From: an uncultured Burkholderiales bacterium
GTDB lineage: Bacteria; Pseudomonadota; Gammaproteobacteria; Burkholderiales; Burkholderiaceae_C
Length of the DNA stretch: 64,000 nt
Reading direction: 5' to 3'
Assembly: GCA_903910745.1 (NCBI GenBank)
Contig: CAIWAO010000066.1
Coordinates: 1 to 64,000, forward strand
The notes beneath the pieces were generated by a model. It worked only from the letters and a program-made list of their open reading frames with translations. It was not told where the DNA came from and made no database searches. Both the position numbers and the translations under genes were made by a program. This document shows positions 45,227 to 54,218 of the stretch, piece after piece. The stretch's first letter is position 1. Each line of letters opens with the position of its first letter.

Positions 45227-45817
45227 TTGTCTGATCTGAGAGTCGACTTAATAGGCGAACACATAGAAATACTCACTGCACTACGTGAGTATTTGTTGAG
45301 CCAAGGAACAGAGCATCTTGCAGCGTACCAATTACCCATTGACAAGGCCCAAATTAGCATTCAAGTTGAGTGTGTAAAAACTTCAACTGAGCATGCTGCA
45401 GAATTTTTAAAGTCCATCAACAACGAATCTAGTGTTACAGGAAAAATATTACTCCTAATTAGCCCTAACGAATTTGCAATCGAGGACGCCCCTCATCTCG
45501 CGCGCGCTAGGCTATTAATCAATGAGGTTTCAAAAACAAAAAAACTAAGTCTTCAAGTCATTCGAGGGGATTGGGCGGGGGGAGTAATCGGCTCGCTTGC
45601 AAAAAATACGGGTTACGCATTTGCCTCAATCTTAAAAAATATACTGATATCGCAAAAATCAGAAACCGTGATATCGCAGGATCATGACAACAGCAGTAAG
45701 ACCGGGGTAGAACAAAATTTCCGCCCCCTTCCTAAACCTTTATTTAACTATGTTTGCGAAAAATGTAGCGATCCTGAATGCGAGCACGCATTATTTGGAT
45801 TTTTGAAGGCAAAATAA
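45227..45817 (+). CDS. Hypothetical protein with C-terminal Cys motif
   Basis: 196-aa ORF following ftsB; ends YVCEKCSDPECEHALFGFLKAK; TTG start. Confidence 0.6.
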   Translation: MSDLRVDLIGEHIEILTALREYLLSQGTEHLAAYQLPIDKAQISIQVECVKTSTEHAAEFLKSINNESSVTGKILLLISPNEFAIEDAPHLARARLLINEVSKTKKLSLQVIRGDWAGGVIGSLAKNTGYAFASILKNILISQKSETVISQDHDNSSKTGVEQNFRPLPKPLFNYVCEKCSDPECEHALFGFLKAK

Positions 45818-45978
45818 TTAACAAAAATTTCATGCCCTTCTTTCACGCATTCTTGATTTTTTGCTTGGCATGTCCTTTCACAGAAAGTACAGCTCTTTTT
45901 TAAAAAATCGCACATGTACATGCCTAGTTCTGATCGCAATGCAATGACCCCCTTTTCTTCAATACAACATGGTTTCAT
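45748..45978 (-). CDS. Candidate small Cys-rich protein
   Basis: 76-aa ORF whose ATG overlaps the hslO TGA stop (ATGA); MKPCCIEEKG...CDFLKKSCTFCERTCQAKNQEC; converges on the 45227 ORF. Confidence 0.4.
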   Translation of the reverse strand: MKPCCIEEKGVIALRSELGMYMCDFLKKSCTFCERTCQAKNQECVKEGHEIFVNYFAFKNPNNACSHSGSLHFSQT

Positions 45979-46964
45979 TGCAACACATCAGGGGCCGGAG
46001 GCTGAAGGGTTTGATTATTAAAGAGCAGTGCAGTGTCCACGGCGTCAAAAATATAGTTAGCGCCGCAAAAATCACAGCTCACATCAATATTTGACTTCTC
46101 CTCCAAGATGCTTTCAGCCTCCTCAAGCCCTAAGCCTTGAATCATTGCAGCAACTCTTTGCCTGGAACAGGTACAACCAAAATAGGGCGTTACAGCGCTC
46201 GACTCATCCGTTGCCAAATGCGCCAACCGCTCCTCCCAAAAAAGACGATGAAGAATGACATCTGACTTTAAAGTTAACAACTCTTGTGTGGTCAAACTTT
46301 TGGTCAATATAGAAATTCTTTTGTAGTCCTCATTTTGATCTAACGCGTCTTGCTCAATATCTTGCTGATTACCGCCCAAGTTATCTTGTCCTTTAATGGG
46401 CATTCTTTGAATCAAAATTCCAGCGCAAGAATCATCATCCGTGCCAAGCACGATCGTAGTATCGAGTTGCTCACTGCGTCTCATGTACTGCTCAAGAATA
46501 TCGCTCAATCTTTCGTAAGATTCCCCGTTATCCCGGTCCAGGGGTACAACACCTTGGTAAGGTTGTTGCCCGCGGCGGCGGTTTTGCGGATCATAAGTGA
46601 TAGAACATCTTCCCATATGATTTCGGTTGATCATCTCGCTAAGAAGTGCATCCTCTGATACCTCACCCACTACTTTAGCTGTTGCTCTGACGCGCAAATC
46701 AGGCTGCACCTCAACAACTGCCACCTTTAAGGGACCGTCCCCCCAAATCTGAAGAATCAATGCTCCATCAAATTTAATGTTAGATTGAAGCAATACAGCT
46801 GCAGCTGTCATCTCACCTAACAACGCTCTGACGGGCTTGGGGTATTCTCCGGTCTCAGGGTTTAACCGTCTACGAGACAAAATCTCAGTCCAAGTATCTT
46901 GCATTTGAACTAGAAAGCCTCTGACTGGTAGGCCCTCAAAAATAAAGGGGTGCACTTTAGCCAA
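45975..46964 (-). CDS. hslO: Hsp33 redox chaperone
   Basis: FIFEGLPVRGFLV, FGCTCSRQRVAAM, VSCDFCGANYIF zinc Cys motifs; probable TTG start 46964. Confidence 0.94.
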   Translation of the reverse strand: MAKVHPFIFEGLPVRGFLVQMQDTWTEILSRRRLNPETGEYPKPVRALLGEMTAAAVLLQSNIKFDGALILQIWGDGPLKVAVVEVQPDLRVRATAKVVGEVSEDALLSEMINRNHMGRCSITYDPQNRRRGQQPYQGVVPLDRDNGESYERLSDILEQYMRRSEQLDTTIVLGTDDDSCAGILIQRMPIKGQDNLGGNQQDIEQDALDQNEDYKRISILTKSLTTQELLTLKSDVILHRLFWEERLAHLATDESSAVTPYFGCTCSRQRVAAMIQGLGLEEAESILEEKSNIDVSCDFCGANYIFDAVDTALLFNNQTLQPPAPDVLQ

Positions 46965-47481
46965 TTTTGACAAGCCCCTTTTGAAAACGTTTTGAATTTT
47001 GCACATAACGTTTTGCCGACTCATACAACCCTTTGATTTGTTCGGGTGTTAAATCTTTAACCACTTTTGCTGGACTCCCTAAAATCATTGAACCATCTGG
47101 AAACTCTTTACCTTCTGTAACCAAGGCACCAGCACCCACCAAACAGTTTCGACCAATCTTTGCACCGTTTAAAACAACTGAACCAATCCCTATTAAGGAC
47201 CCCTCACCAATATTGCAACCATGAAGAGTGACTTGGTGACCCACTGTCACGTGCTTACCAATAATCAGTGGGATTCCATCATCGGTGTGGAGCATACTGT
47301 TGTCTTGGATGTTGGAGCCCTCGCCAATTTCAATTAGATCGTTATCTCCTCTGATAACGGTACCAAACCAAACATTAGCGTCCTTGTGTAGATGCACTTT
47401 GCCCATGACTTGGGCTGAGTCTGCGACCCAGGCGGTCGGATCAATATTTGGACTCACGTCATCTAATTTATAAATAGCCAT
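46957..47481 (-). CDS. Gamma-carbonic anhydrase family hexapeptide protein
   Basis: MAIYKLDDVSPNIDPTAWVADSAQVMGKV..NVWFGTVIRGD; start at 47481, shorter than the supplied ORF. Confidence 0.94.
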   Translation of the reverse strand: MAIYKLDDVSPNIDPTAWVADSAQVMGKVHLHKDANVWFGTVIRGDNDLIEIGEGSNIQDNSMLHTDDGIPLIIGKHVTVGHQVTLHGCNIGEGSLIGIGSVVLNGAKIGRNCLVGAGALVTEGKEFPDGSMILGSPAKVVKDLTPEQIKGLYESAKRYVQNSKRFQKGLVKIG

Positions 47482-47533
47482 AAATACTCCAGAAATTTGT
47501 AAACATACCCAATTCAATGCCAAAATTGTACAG

Positions 47534-48340
47534 ATGGAATTAAGACATTGTGCCCTACAAGCCTTACAGGCAAAAGCTGCTCTAACTAAAGTTAAGTTAG
47601 TCGGTGAGTTGTGGGCTATGCGGGAGGGCTTACAAATTGATACGAGGGCGCACATAAGCCCCCAAATGGGTACTATCCCCGGTCGCCCAGATTTGCCTGA
47701 GCTCATCAACGCGCGAAACATGCCAAAGCGCTCACCCTTCAACAATGAGGGGTTGGCTGCACTGGTGCATGCAGTTTGTCATATCGAGTTTAATGCAATC
47801 AATCTAGCCCTTGACGCAATTTGGCGCTATGCGAATATGCCTCAACCTTATTATGAAGATTGGCTGCGTGTGGCCTATGAGGAGTCAACACACTTTGAAC
47901 TACTCAGGGAATTACTAGAGTCCCTTGGGTTTTTTTACGGAGATTTCAAAGCCCACGATGGTCTTTGGGATATGTGCACAAAAACAGGGGATAGCATCAT
48001 CGCCCGGATGGCCCTTGTTCCCAGAACCTTGGAGGCAAGGGGCCTGGACGCGACCCCTGTTATACAAAAGAAACTTCAAGCGGCAGGTACAGAGCAGGCA
48101 AATGCAGCCACAAAAATTCTGGATATTATTTTAAGAGATGAGGTAGGTCACGTCGCCATTGGAAACTATTGGTACAACTGGCTGTGCTCCAAACAAAGCG
48201 TTGATCCTTTAACGCATTACAACGAATTGGCACTCAAACATAACGCCCCCAAACTCAGACCCCCCTTTAATTTGGAGGCAAGAAGAAAGGCTGGTTTTAC
48301 AGATAAAGAGCTAGAAACACTTCAACACCAGGACACCTAA
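47534..48340 (+). CDS. DUF455 ferritin-like protein
   Basis: VHAVCHIEFNAINLALDAIWR, DEVGHVAIGNYWY. Confidence 0.92.
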   Translation: MELRHCALQALQAKAALTKVKLVGELWAMREGLQIDTRAHISPQMGTIPGRPDLPELINARNMPKRSPFNNEGLAALVHAVCHIEFNAINLALDAIWRYANMPQPYYEDWLRVAYEESTHFELLRELLESLGFFYGDFKAHDGLWDMCTKTGDSIIARMALVPRTLEARGLDATPVIQKKLQAAGTEQANAATKILDIILRDEVGHVAIGNYWYNWLCSKQSVDPLTHYNELALKHNAPKLRPPFNLEARRKAGFTDKELETLQHQDT

Positions 48341-49417
48341 TTATCCTCTTGGATGATGTTTTGCATGTAGGCTCTTCAGTCTCTCCTTCGCAACGTGTGT
48401 GTATATGGTGGTGGTTGATATGTCAGCATGCCCAAGAAGCATCTGCACAGCTCTAAGATCAGCCCCGTGATTGAGCAGATGCGTTGCAAAGGCATGGCGT
48501 AGAGTGTGGGGCGATAAGTTGGGCGCAATTCCTGCAATTTGAGCATAGCGCTTAATGATGTTCCAAAACATCACGCGTGACATCCCCGAGCCTCGCCTGG
48601 TTACAAATAAAAACTGTGTTTGCTGCTCCTTTAAAAGCTCCCCCCTCGCAGTCTTTAAATATTGCTCGATCCACTCCCCCGCCTCTTCACCAAAGGGGAC
48701 CATCCGCTCTTTTTGCCCCTTTCCCATTACAGTGAGCACATTTTCTTTCAAACTCAACTCGAAAGTTTTTAAATTCACGAGCTCCGATACACGCAGTCCA
48801 CTCGCATAAAGAATTTCTAGCATCGCTTTGTCACGAAGACCAAGGGGCTTGTCAGTATCAGGCGCATTAAGTAAAGCCTCGACATGGGCTTCGGTGAGTG
48901 TCTTGGGAACGCGAAGGGGTGTTCTTGCAGCAAGGATTTTCAAGGTCGGATCTTCACTGATGAGTGACTCGCGCAGTGCCCACCTAAAAAAGCGTCTAAA
49001 AACTGTCAATCTCCTGTTAGCACTGGTTGCCTTGGAGTCGGAGAAACGAACAGCAAAATACTCCTGCACTAAGGGCTCTGTACACAAAAGCAGAGAGCTT
49101 GATTTGCCTCTCAACCAAATTGATATTTGTGAGATATCCCTTTTGTAAGCACTCAAGGTGTTTTGTGAAAGTCCCTCCTCTAACCATAGCCCGTTTATAA
49201 AGCGTTCAATAACGGGATCAACCAACGATTGATCGATCACGTTGACGGGTTTGCCCAGTTTTTTGGGTACTCGGGGTTTAGATTTTGCTAAACCGTTGTC
49301 AGGTGTTGATGTGGGTGCTTGGATTAGTGGTTTGTATTTTGAGGGCCGCCCTTTTTTAGGCGCTAAGCTTTGGTGCCCCTCCCCAGGATCCAAGATTGAC
49401 AAATCTTTCTTAGGCAT
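48341..49417 (-). CDS. xerD: Tyrosine recombinase XerD (N-terminally extended)
   Basis: LYASGLRVSELVNL, HTLRHAFATHLLNHGADLRAVQMLLGHADISTTTIYTHV. Confidence 0.94.
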   Translation of the reverse strand: MPKKDLSILDPGEGHQSLAPKKGRPSKYKPLIQAPTSTPDNGLAKSKPRVPKKLGKPVNVIDQSLVDPVIERFINGLWLEEGLSQNTLSAYKRDISQISIWLRGKSSSLLLCTEPLVQEYFAVRFSDSKATSANRRLTVFRRFFRWALRESLISEDPTLKILAARTPLRVPKTLTEAHVEALLNAPDTDKPLGLRDKAMLEILYASGLRVSELVNLKTFELSLKENVLTVMGKGQKERMVPFGEEAGEWIEQYLKTARGELLKEQQTQFLFVTRRGSGMSRVMFWNIIKRYAQIAGIAPNLSPHTLRHAFATHLLNHGADLRAVQMLLGHADISTTTIYTHVAKERLKSLHAKHHPRG

Positions 49418-49459
49418 TGGAGGGGGGTTGACGTCTTCTAGTTAGATTACTGATTCAGC

Positions 49460-50473
49460 TTACTGTTCTAGTTTCAGCTTTTGGGTCTCGACCACTTTTT
49501 TATAGACCTCAAACTCAGCTTTGATTTGCTGCGTAAATTGTTCAGGTGTATTGCCAATCACAATTGAGCCCGTATCTTCAATACGTTTACGCACAGCAGG
49601 ATCTTCAAGAGCTTTTACGACTGCGTCGTGTATTTTGTCAATGACCTCCTTTGGTAGCCCTTTAGGTCCATAAATACCGTAATAAGCCATCCGGTTTACC
49701 GGCTCAAGACCTACGTCTTTAAAAGTGGGCACATTCGGCAAAACTGCCAATTTTTGGGGAGCAGCAACAACAATAGGTACCAAACGTCCCTCTTTAATAA
49801 ACTGAAGAGCGGATGGCAAATTATCGAAAATAATGGGAACTTGCCCTGCTACGGTATCGTTCAGTGCAGGACCCGCTCCTCTGTAAGGGATGTGAGTAAT
49901 GAACGAATTTGACAGACTTTTAAAGAGCTCTGTTTGCAGATGTCCAATTCCCCCAGTTCCAGAGGATGCGTAAGAGTACTTGCCAGGGTGTTTGTGGACC
50001 TCATCAATAAAGGTCTTATAGTCCTTAGCAGGAAACGAGGGGTGCACAGCAATCACGTTAGGAGTTGCCGCAATATTCACAATGGGGGAGAAGTCGGTCA
50101 TTATGTTGTAAGGGATTTTCGGGTTAATCGCTGGATTAGCAGCGGTCGTTGAGACCGTCGCAATTCCAAGCGAATACCCATCGGCTACAGACTTAGCCGT
50201 ATCCAACGCCCCTACAACACCGCCCCCGCCTGGTTTGTTATCCACGATCACACTTTGTCCAAGAATCCTTCCCAATGGTTCAGCAATCACGCGGGCAATA
50301 ATATCTGTTGTACCCCCTGCAGCAAAGGGAACTAAGAGCTTGATTGGCTTGTTGGGGTAGCTCTGTGCAAAAGAGACCGACACACATAAACTTGATAAAA
50401 CCGCTGTGGATAGGAACTTCAGGGGAAGTTTCAACATTTTTTTAATTCCTAAATTCATCAAATTCTCCGTCAT
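49460..50473 (-). CDS. Tripartite tricarboxylate transporter substrate-binding protein (Bug/TctC)
   Basis: YPNKPIKLLVPFAAGGTTDIIARVIAEPL; signal peptide. Confidence 0.94.
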   Translation of the reverse strand: MTENLMNLGIKKMLKLPLKFLSTAVLSSLCVSVSFAQSYPNKPIKLLVPFAAGGTTDIIARVIAEPLGRILGQSVIVDNKPGGGGVVGALDTAKSVADGYSLGIATVSTTAANPAINPKIPYNIMTDFSPIVNIAATPNVIAVHPSFPAKDYKTFIDEVHKHPGKYSYASSGTGGIGHLQTELFKSLSNSFITHIPYRGAGPALNDTVAGQVPIIFDNLPSALQFIKEGRLVPIVVAAPQKLAVLPNVPTFKDVGLEPVNRMAYYGIYGPKGLPKEVIDKIHDAVVKALEDPAVRKRIEDTGSIVIGNTPEQFTQQIKAEFEVYKKVVETQKLKLEQ

Positions 50474-50612
50474 TTTTAAAAACCCTTAAGTGTCAATTCA
50501 GTTGCGTATTTTTGCAGGACCCTAGGCTCTTTCGCCAGGCTCTTTCAATAGCTTGTGTAGTGTGTGCGTTTACTGATTATTATCTTATGATTATCTTTTT
50601 TTTTTGAAATTT

Positions 50613-51677
50613 TTAGACCACCACTGGCTCTATCTCCAGTCTTATTCCAAACCTTTCATAAACACTGGTCTGTATGGCCTGAGCCAGTGTAACCACCTCT
50701 CCCCCAGTGCAAGGTCTGCTTGGACCGCCCTTGTTAATCAAGATAAGTGCCTGTTTCTCATACACACCGGCGTGCCCCACGCTCTTGCCTTTCCAGCCAC
50801 AGGCATCGATTAACCAAGCAGCGGCTAGTTTGAATTCACCGTTGCTGAGTTGGTAGTGAACTAGTTTGGGTTCACGAGCAATGATGTCTGCACACTGGTC
50901 TGCAGTGACCGTAGGATTTTTAAAAAAACTACCTGCATTCCCAACCAACTCTGGCTGGGGTAATTTTGCTTTGCGAATGCTACAAACCATATCAAAGATT
51001 TGCATTGCGCTTGGTTGGGTTAATCCACTCTCAACCACGCGTTTGTGAATATCTGTGTATCCAGTCTCAGCCCTCCAGGCCTTGGGAAGGCGAAACCGGA
51101 CTCTGGTAATGAGTGCACGTCCAGCCAAACCCATCGATGAGGACGCGCCCATCCTTTGATCTGGCCCGTGTTTAAAAACTGAATCTCTGTAGCCAAAAGC
51201 GCAGTGCAAAGCCTCAAGCCTCATGTGCTCGCTGGTTTGGAGGTTGATCGCGTCCAGTGATTCAAAGCGGTCTTGAAGCTCAACCCCGTAAGCTCCAATG
51301 TTTTGAACGGGCGTAGCCCCAACAGAGCCAGGAATCATAGCTAAATTCTCCAGCCCTGGCCAACCGTTGTCCAAGGTCCAGCGCACAAACTCATGCCAAT
51401 TCTCTCCTGCGTACGCCTCAACCACCCAGGCCTTTTCATCCTCGCTGACCAATCTCTTTCCAAGCATCTCTACTTTTAAGACAACGGGTTTAACGTCAGC
51501 TGTAATTACAATGTTACTGCCTCCGCCTAAAATGAATTTAGGGGCTGCAGCAAGTTCCGGGTCTCTTAAAACAGCCAACAAATCTTCCTCTGAGTTTAAT
51601 CGGACCAGACGAAGTGCTTTAGCCTCAATGCCAAAGGTGTTGTATTTTTTTAGGGATATGTTTTGTTCGACAATCAT
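50613..51677 (-). CDS. murB: UDP-N-acetylmuramate dehydrogenase
   Basis: NTFGIEA, GGGSNIVI, GLENLAMIPGSVGATPVQNIGAYG. Confidence 0.97.
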   Translation of the reverse strand: MIVEQNISLKKYNTFGIEAKALRLVRLNSEEDLLAVLRDPELAAAPKFILGGGSNIVITADVKPVVLKVEMLGKRLVSEDEKAWVVEAYAGENWHEFVRWTLDNGWPGLENLAMIPGSVGATPVQNIGAYGVELQDRFESLDAINLQTSEHMRLEALHCAFGYRDSVFKHGPDQRMGASSSMGLAGRALITRVRFRLPKAWRAETGYTDIHKRVVESGLTQPSAMQIFDMVCSIRKAKLPQPELVGNAGSFFKNPTVTADQCADIIAREPKLVHYQLSNGEFKLAAAWLIDACGWKGKSVGHAGVYEKQALILINKGGPSRPCTGGEVVTLAQAIQTSVYERFGIRLEIEPVVV

Positions 51678-51711
51678 GGCAGAATTGTCGCATTGTTAAT
51701 GAGGATTTTTT

Positions 51712-52197
51712 ATGCCTTCTTTTGATGCAGTTTGTGAAGCTAATTTAGTAGAGGTCAAGAATGCGGTTGAGAATTCAGCCAAAGAAATTGGCACCCGTTT
51801 TGACTTCAAAGGGACCAGTGCTGCGATAGATTTAAAAGAAAACGACATCACCATACACGGAGATTCGCCTTTTCAGTTAACACAGGTCGAAGATATATTG
51901 CAAAATAAGCTCACTAAGCGTGGTGTAGACGTACGTTTCCTTGATAAAGAAGAAATTCAAAAGATTGGCGGCGATAAGGTAAAAGTACTGATTAAAGTTA
52001 AAAAAGGTATCGCAGGCGAAGACGCCAAAAAACTACAACGCCTCATCAAAGATAGCAAAATAAAAGTTCAAGCAGCGATCCAAGGCGACTCGGTTAGAGT
52101 CACAGGCGCTAAAAGGGACGATCTACAAACGGCGATGGCGCTGATTAAAAAAGAGTTGAGCGATCTGCCCTTAAGCTTTGATAACTTTAGAGATTAA
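51712..52197 (+). CDS. yajQ: YajQ-family nucleotide-binding protein
   Basis: [35 protein letters not shown]. Confidence 0.97.
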   Translation: MPSFDAVCEANLVEVKNAVENSAKEIGTRFDFKGTSAAIDLKENDITIHGDSPFQLTQVEDILQNKLTKRGVDVRFLDKEEIQKIGGDKVKVLIKVKKGIAGEDAKKLQRLIKDSKIKVQAAIQGDSVRVTGAKRDDLQTAMALIKKELSDLPLSFDNFRD

Positions 52198-52204
52198 AAG
52201 TTTT

Positions 52205-52927
52205 TTAAGATTTTTTCTTGCTAAAAATCTTAGACTCCTCACCCTTTAGCAGTCTTTGAACGTTCTCTTTGTGTCGGTAAATCAAAAGCATGGCCATGAT
52301 TGCACTGACCAAAGCAAGTGGCCAAGGTGTTGCATAAATAAACTCATCTCTCCATAAATAGATGGAGCCAATTACCAGATAAATGGGTGCAAATGCAGCA
52401 CTCAGCAGTGCAGACAAAGAAGAGTAGCGAGTCAAAACCGCAACGCCAACCCAAGTCAGTAAGACCATAAGTCCTAGGGTAGGTTGCATTCCAAATAACA
52501 GACCTGCCGCAGTCGCAACTCCCTTACCCCCTTTAAAACCAAAAAACACAGGCCATAAGTGCCCGACAAATGCACTCATTGCAACCCCAGCAATGATCCA
52601 GGGTGTTAGCATTTCCCATGAATTTTGCTTAACTGCGAAGTCAGCCATTGAGGAATCTAAAAAAGGATTTTGCACTGCATATGCTTTTGCAAGAACCAGT
52701 GGCAGCCAGCCCTTAAATCCATCCATGAAAAGAGTTAATAGTGCAGCTCCCTTGTGCCCGGTCCTAAGCACATTGGTTGCACCAGGGTTGTGGCTCCCGA
52801 AAGTGCGAGGATCACTCAAGCCAAATAGTCTGCTCACAACTACTGCAAACGATACAGATCCGCAGATGTATGCGAACAGTACCCAAATGGCAGCGCAGGC
52901 AAAGATTGACCAATAATCAGCAGTCAT
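52205..52927 (-). CDS. plsY: Glycerol-3-phosphate acyltransferase PlsY
   Basis: YICGSVSFAVVVSRLFGLSDPRTFGSHNPGATNVLRTG, GFKGGKGVATAAG; start at ATG 52927. Confidence 0.95.
   Translation of the reverse strand: MTADYWSIFACAAIWVLFAYICGSVSFAVVVSRLFGLSDPRTFGSHNPGATNVLRTGHKGAALLTLFMDGFKGWLPLVLAKAYAVQNPFLDSSMADFAVKQNSWEMLTPWIIAGVAMSAFVGHLWPVFFGFKGGKGVATAAGLLFGMQPTLGLMVLLTWVGVAVLTRYSSLSALLSAAFAPIYLVIGSIYLWRDEFIYATPWPLALVSAIMAMLLIYRHKENVQRLLKGEESKIFSKKKS
52206..52232. terminator. AT-rich perfect 10-bp hairpin at the yajQ/plsY convergent junction
   Basis: TAAGATTTTT-TCTTGCT-AAAAATCTTA inside the plsY 3' coding end. Confidence 0.4.
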
Positions 52928-52953
52928 TTTTTGTAATGGATTGTTGTTGGGAA

Positions 52954-54030
52954 TTAAACCGCCGGATCCCGGTGGGTCCAACGCACTTGGTCAATTTTGG
53001 CAAGCAACTCTGGGCTAAGCGTTGTGCCCCAAGCTTTTAAGTTTTCTTCTAACTGTTCTTTAGAAGTCACCCCAATGATGGTGCTTTGAACACGCCACTG
53101 CGTGTAACAAAACGCAAGTGCAAACTGAGTGGGTGTTAGTCCGTTATCTTTAGCCATTTGGTTATAGATACGTGAAGCCTCAAGAGCCTCTTGACGACCC
53201 CAACGTTGTTTGCGAACGGACTCGAATTTAGCAATGCGAGCTTGCATGGGCGCATTAGGCCCGACCGTGCCACTTGCGTCGTATTTACCCGTCAAGAGTC
53301 CAAACCCAAGCGGTGAATAAGCAAGCAGGCCGACATTTAATCTGTGCAGTGTCTCATCTAGCGCATTCTCAACAGTTCGATTGATCAGGCAATATGGATT
53401 TTGAACACTGATGACTTGGGGTAAGTTGTGCAACTGTGCAAGACGGACAAACTCATGAACTCCGTAAGGTGTTTCATTGGACAGTCCAATATATCGAATT
53501 TTGCCCTCCTTGACCAACTGTCCCATGGCTTGTAGTTGCTCATGGATACTCGTTTTGCTTGACTCTTGTTTGGGATCGTAATACATGGCTCCAAAAGCTG
53601 GCACATGTCGCTCTGGCCAATGAATTTGGTACAAATCAATGACATCTGTTTGCAAACGCTTCAAACTGGCATTACAAGAGGCAAGGATATCTGCACCCGT
53701 CATACCTGTTCCCTGTCTTATCCAGGGCATCCCTCTTGCAGATCCAGCAACCTTGGAAGCCAAAATGATTTTATCTCGGTGACCTTTGTGCTTTGCAAAC
53801 CAATTCCCAATAATTGTCTCAGTAGAACCAAAAGTCTCCGCCCTCGTCGGGACAGAATATATCTCCGCTGTATCAAAGAAGTTGATGCCGCGCTCTAGAG
53901 ACAAATCCATAATCTCGTGCGAGTCATGTTCACTCACCTGCTCGCCAAAAGTCATCGTACCTAAACAAATGGGCGGCACCAATAGATCGCTAACGCCAAG
54001 TTGGACCGTTTTAAAGTTGAATGCACTCAT
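52954..54030 (-). CDS. Aldo/keto reductase (Tas-like)
   Basis: LGTMTFGEQVSEHDSHEIMDLSLERGINFFDTAEIY, YIGLSNETPYG. Confidence 0.93.
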   Translation of the reverse strand: MSAFNFKTVQLGVSDLLVPPICLGTMTFGEQVSEHDSHEIMDLSLERGINFFDTAEIYSVPTRAETFGSTETIIGNWFAKHKGHRDKIILASKVAGSARGMPWIRQGTGMTGADILASCNASLKRLQTDVIDLYQIHWPERHVPAFGAMYYDPKQESSKTSIHEQLQAMGQLVKEGKIRYIGLSNETPYGVHEFVRLAQLHNLPQVISVQNPYCLINRTVENALDETLHRLNVGLLAYSPLGFGLLTGKYDASGTVGPNAPMQARIAKFESVRKQRWGRQEALEASRIYNQMAKDNGLTPTQFALAFCYTQWRVQSTIIGVTSKEQLEENLKAWGTTLSPELLAKIDQVRWTHRDPAV

Positions 54031-54218
54031 TTTTATCTTTATGTAAATTTGTGAAAAATAAGCTTCGAAAAGTACTTACAAGTCTAGCTGGTGTTAATTT
54101 TAAGTTGATTATGCTCAGATATTCATAACTCAGATTGGAAATTCTAAACACCGATAGAACTAAACAAGCACTAAACAAGCACCAAATAAAGTGAATCTTA
54201 GCAATTTACAATATCCGG

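Noticed and set aside
47482-47745. N-terminal extension of the gamma-carbonic anhydrase ORF
   Set aside because: Overlaps the DUF455 gene antisense; the conserved protein starts at MAIYKLDDVSPN (47481).
50525-50547. Direct repeat AGGCTCTTTC x2
   Set aside because: Only two short copies in an intergenic region; no independent support for function.
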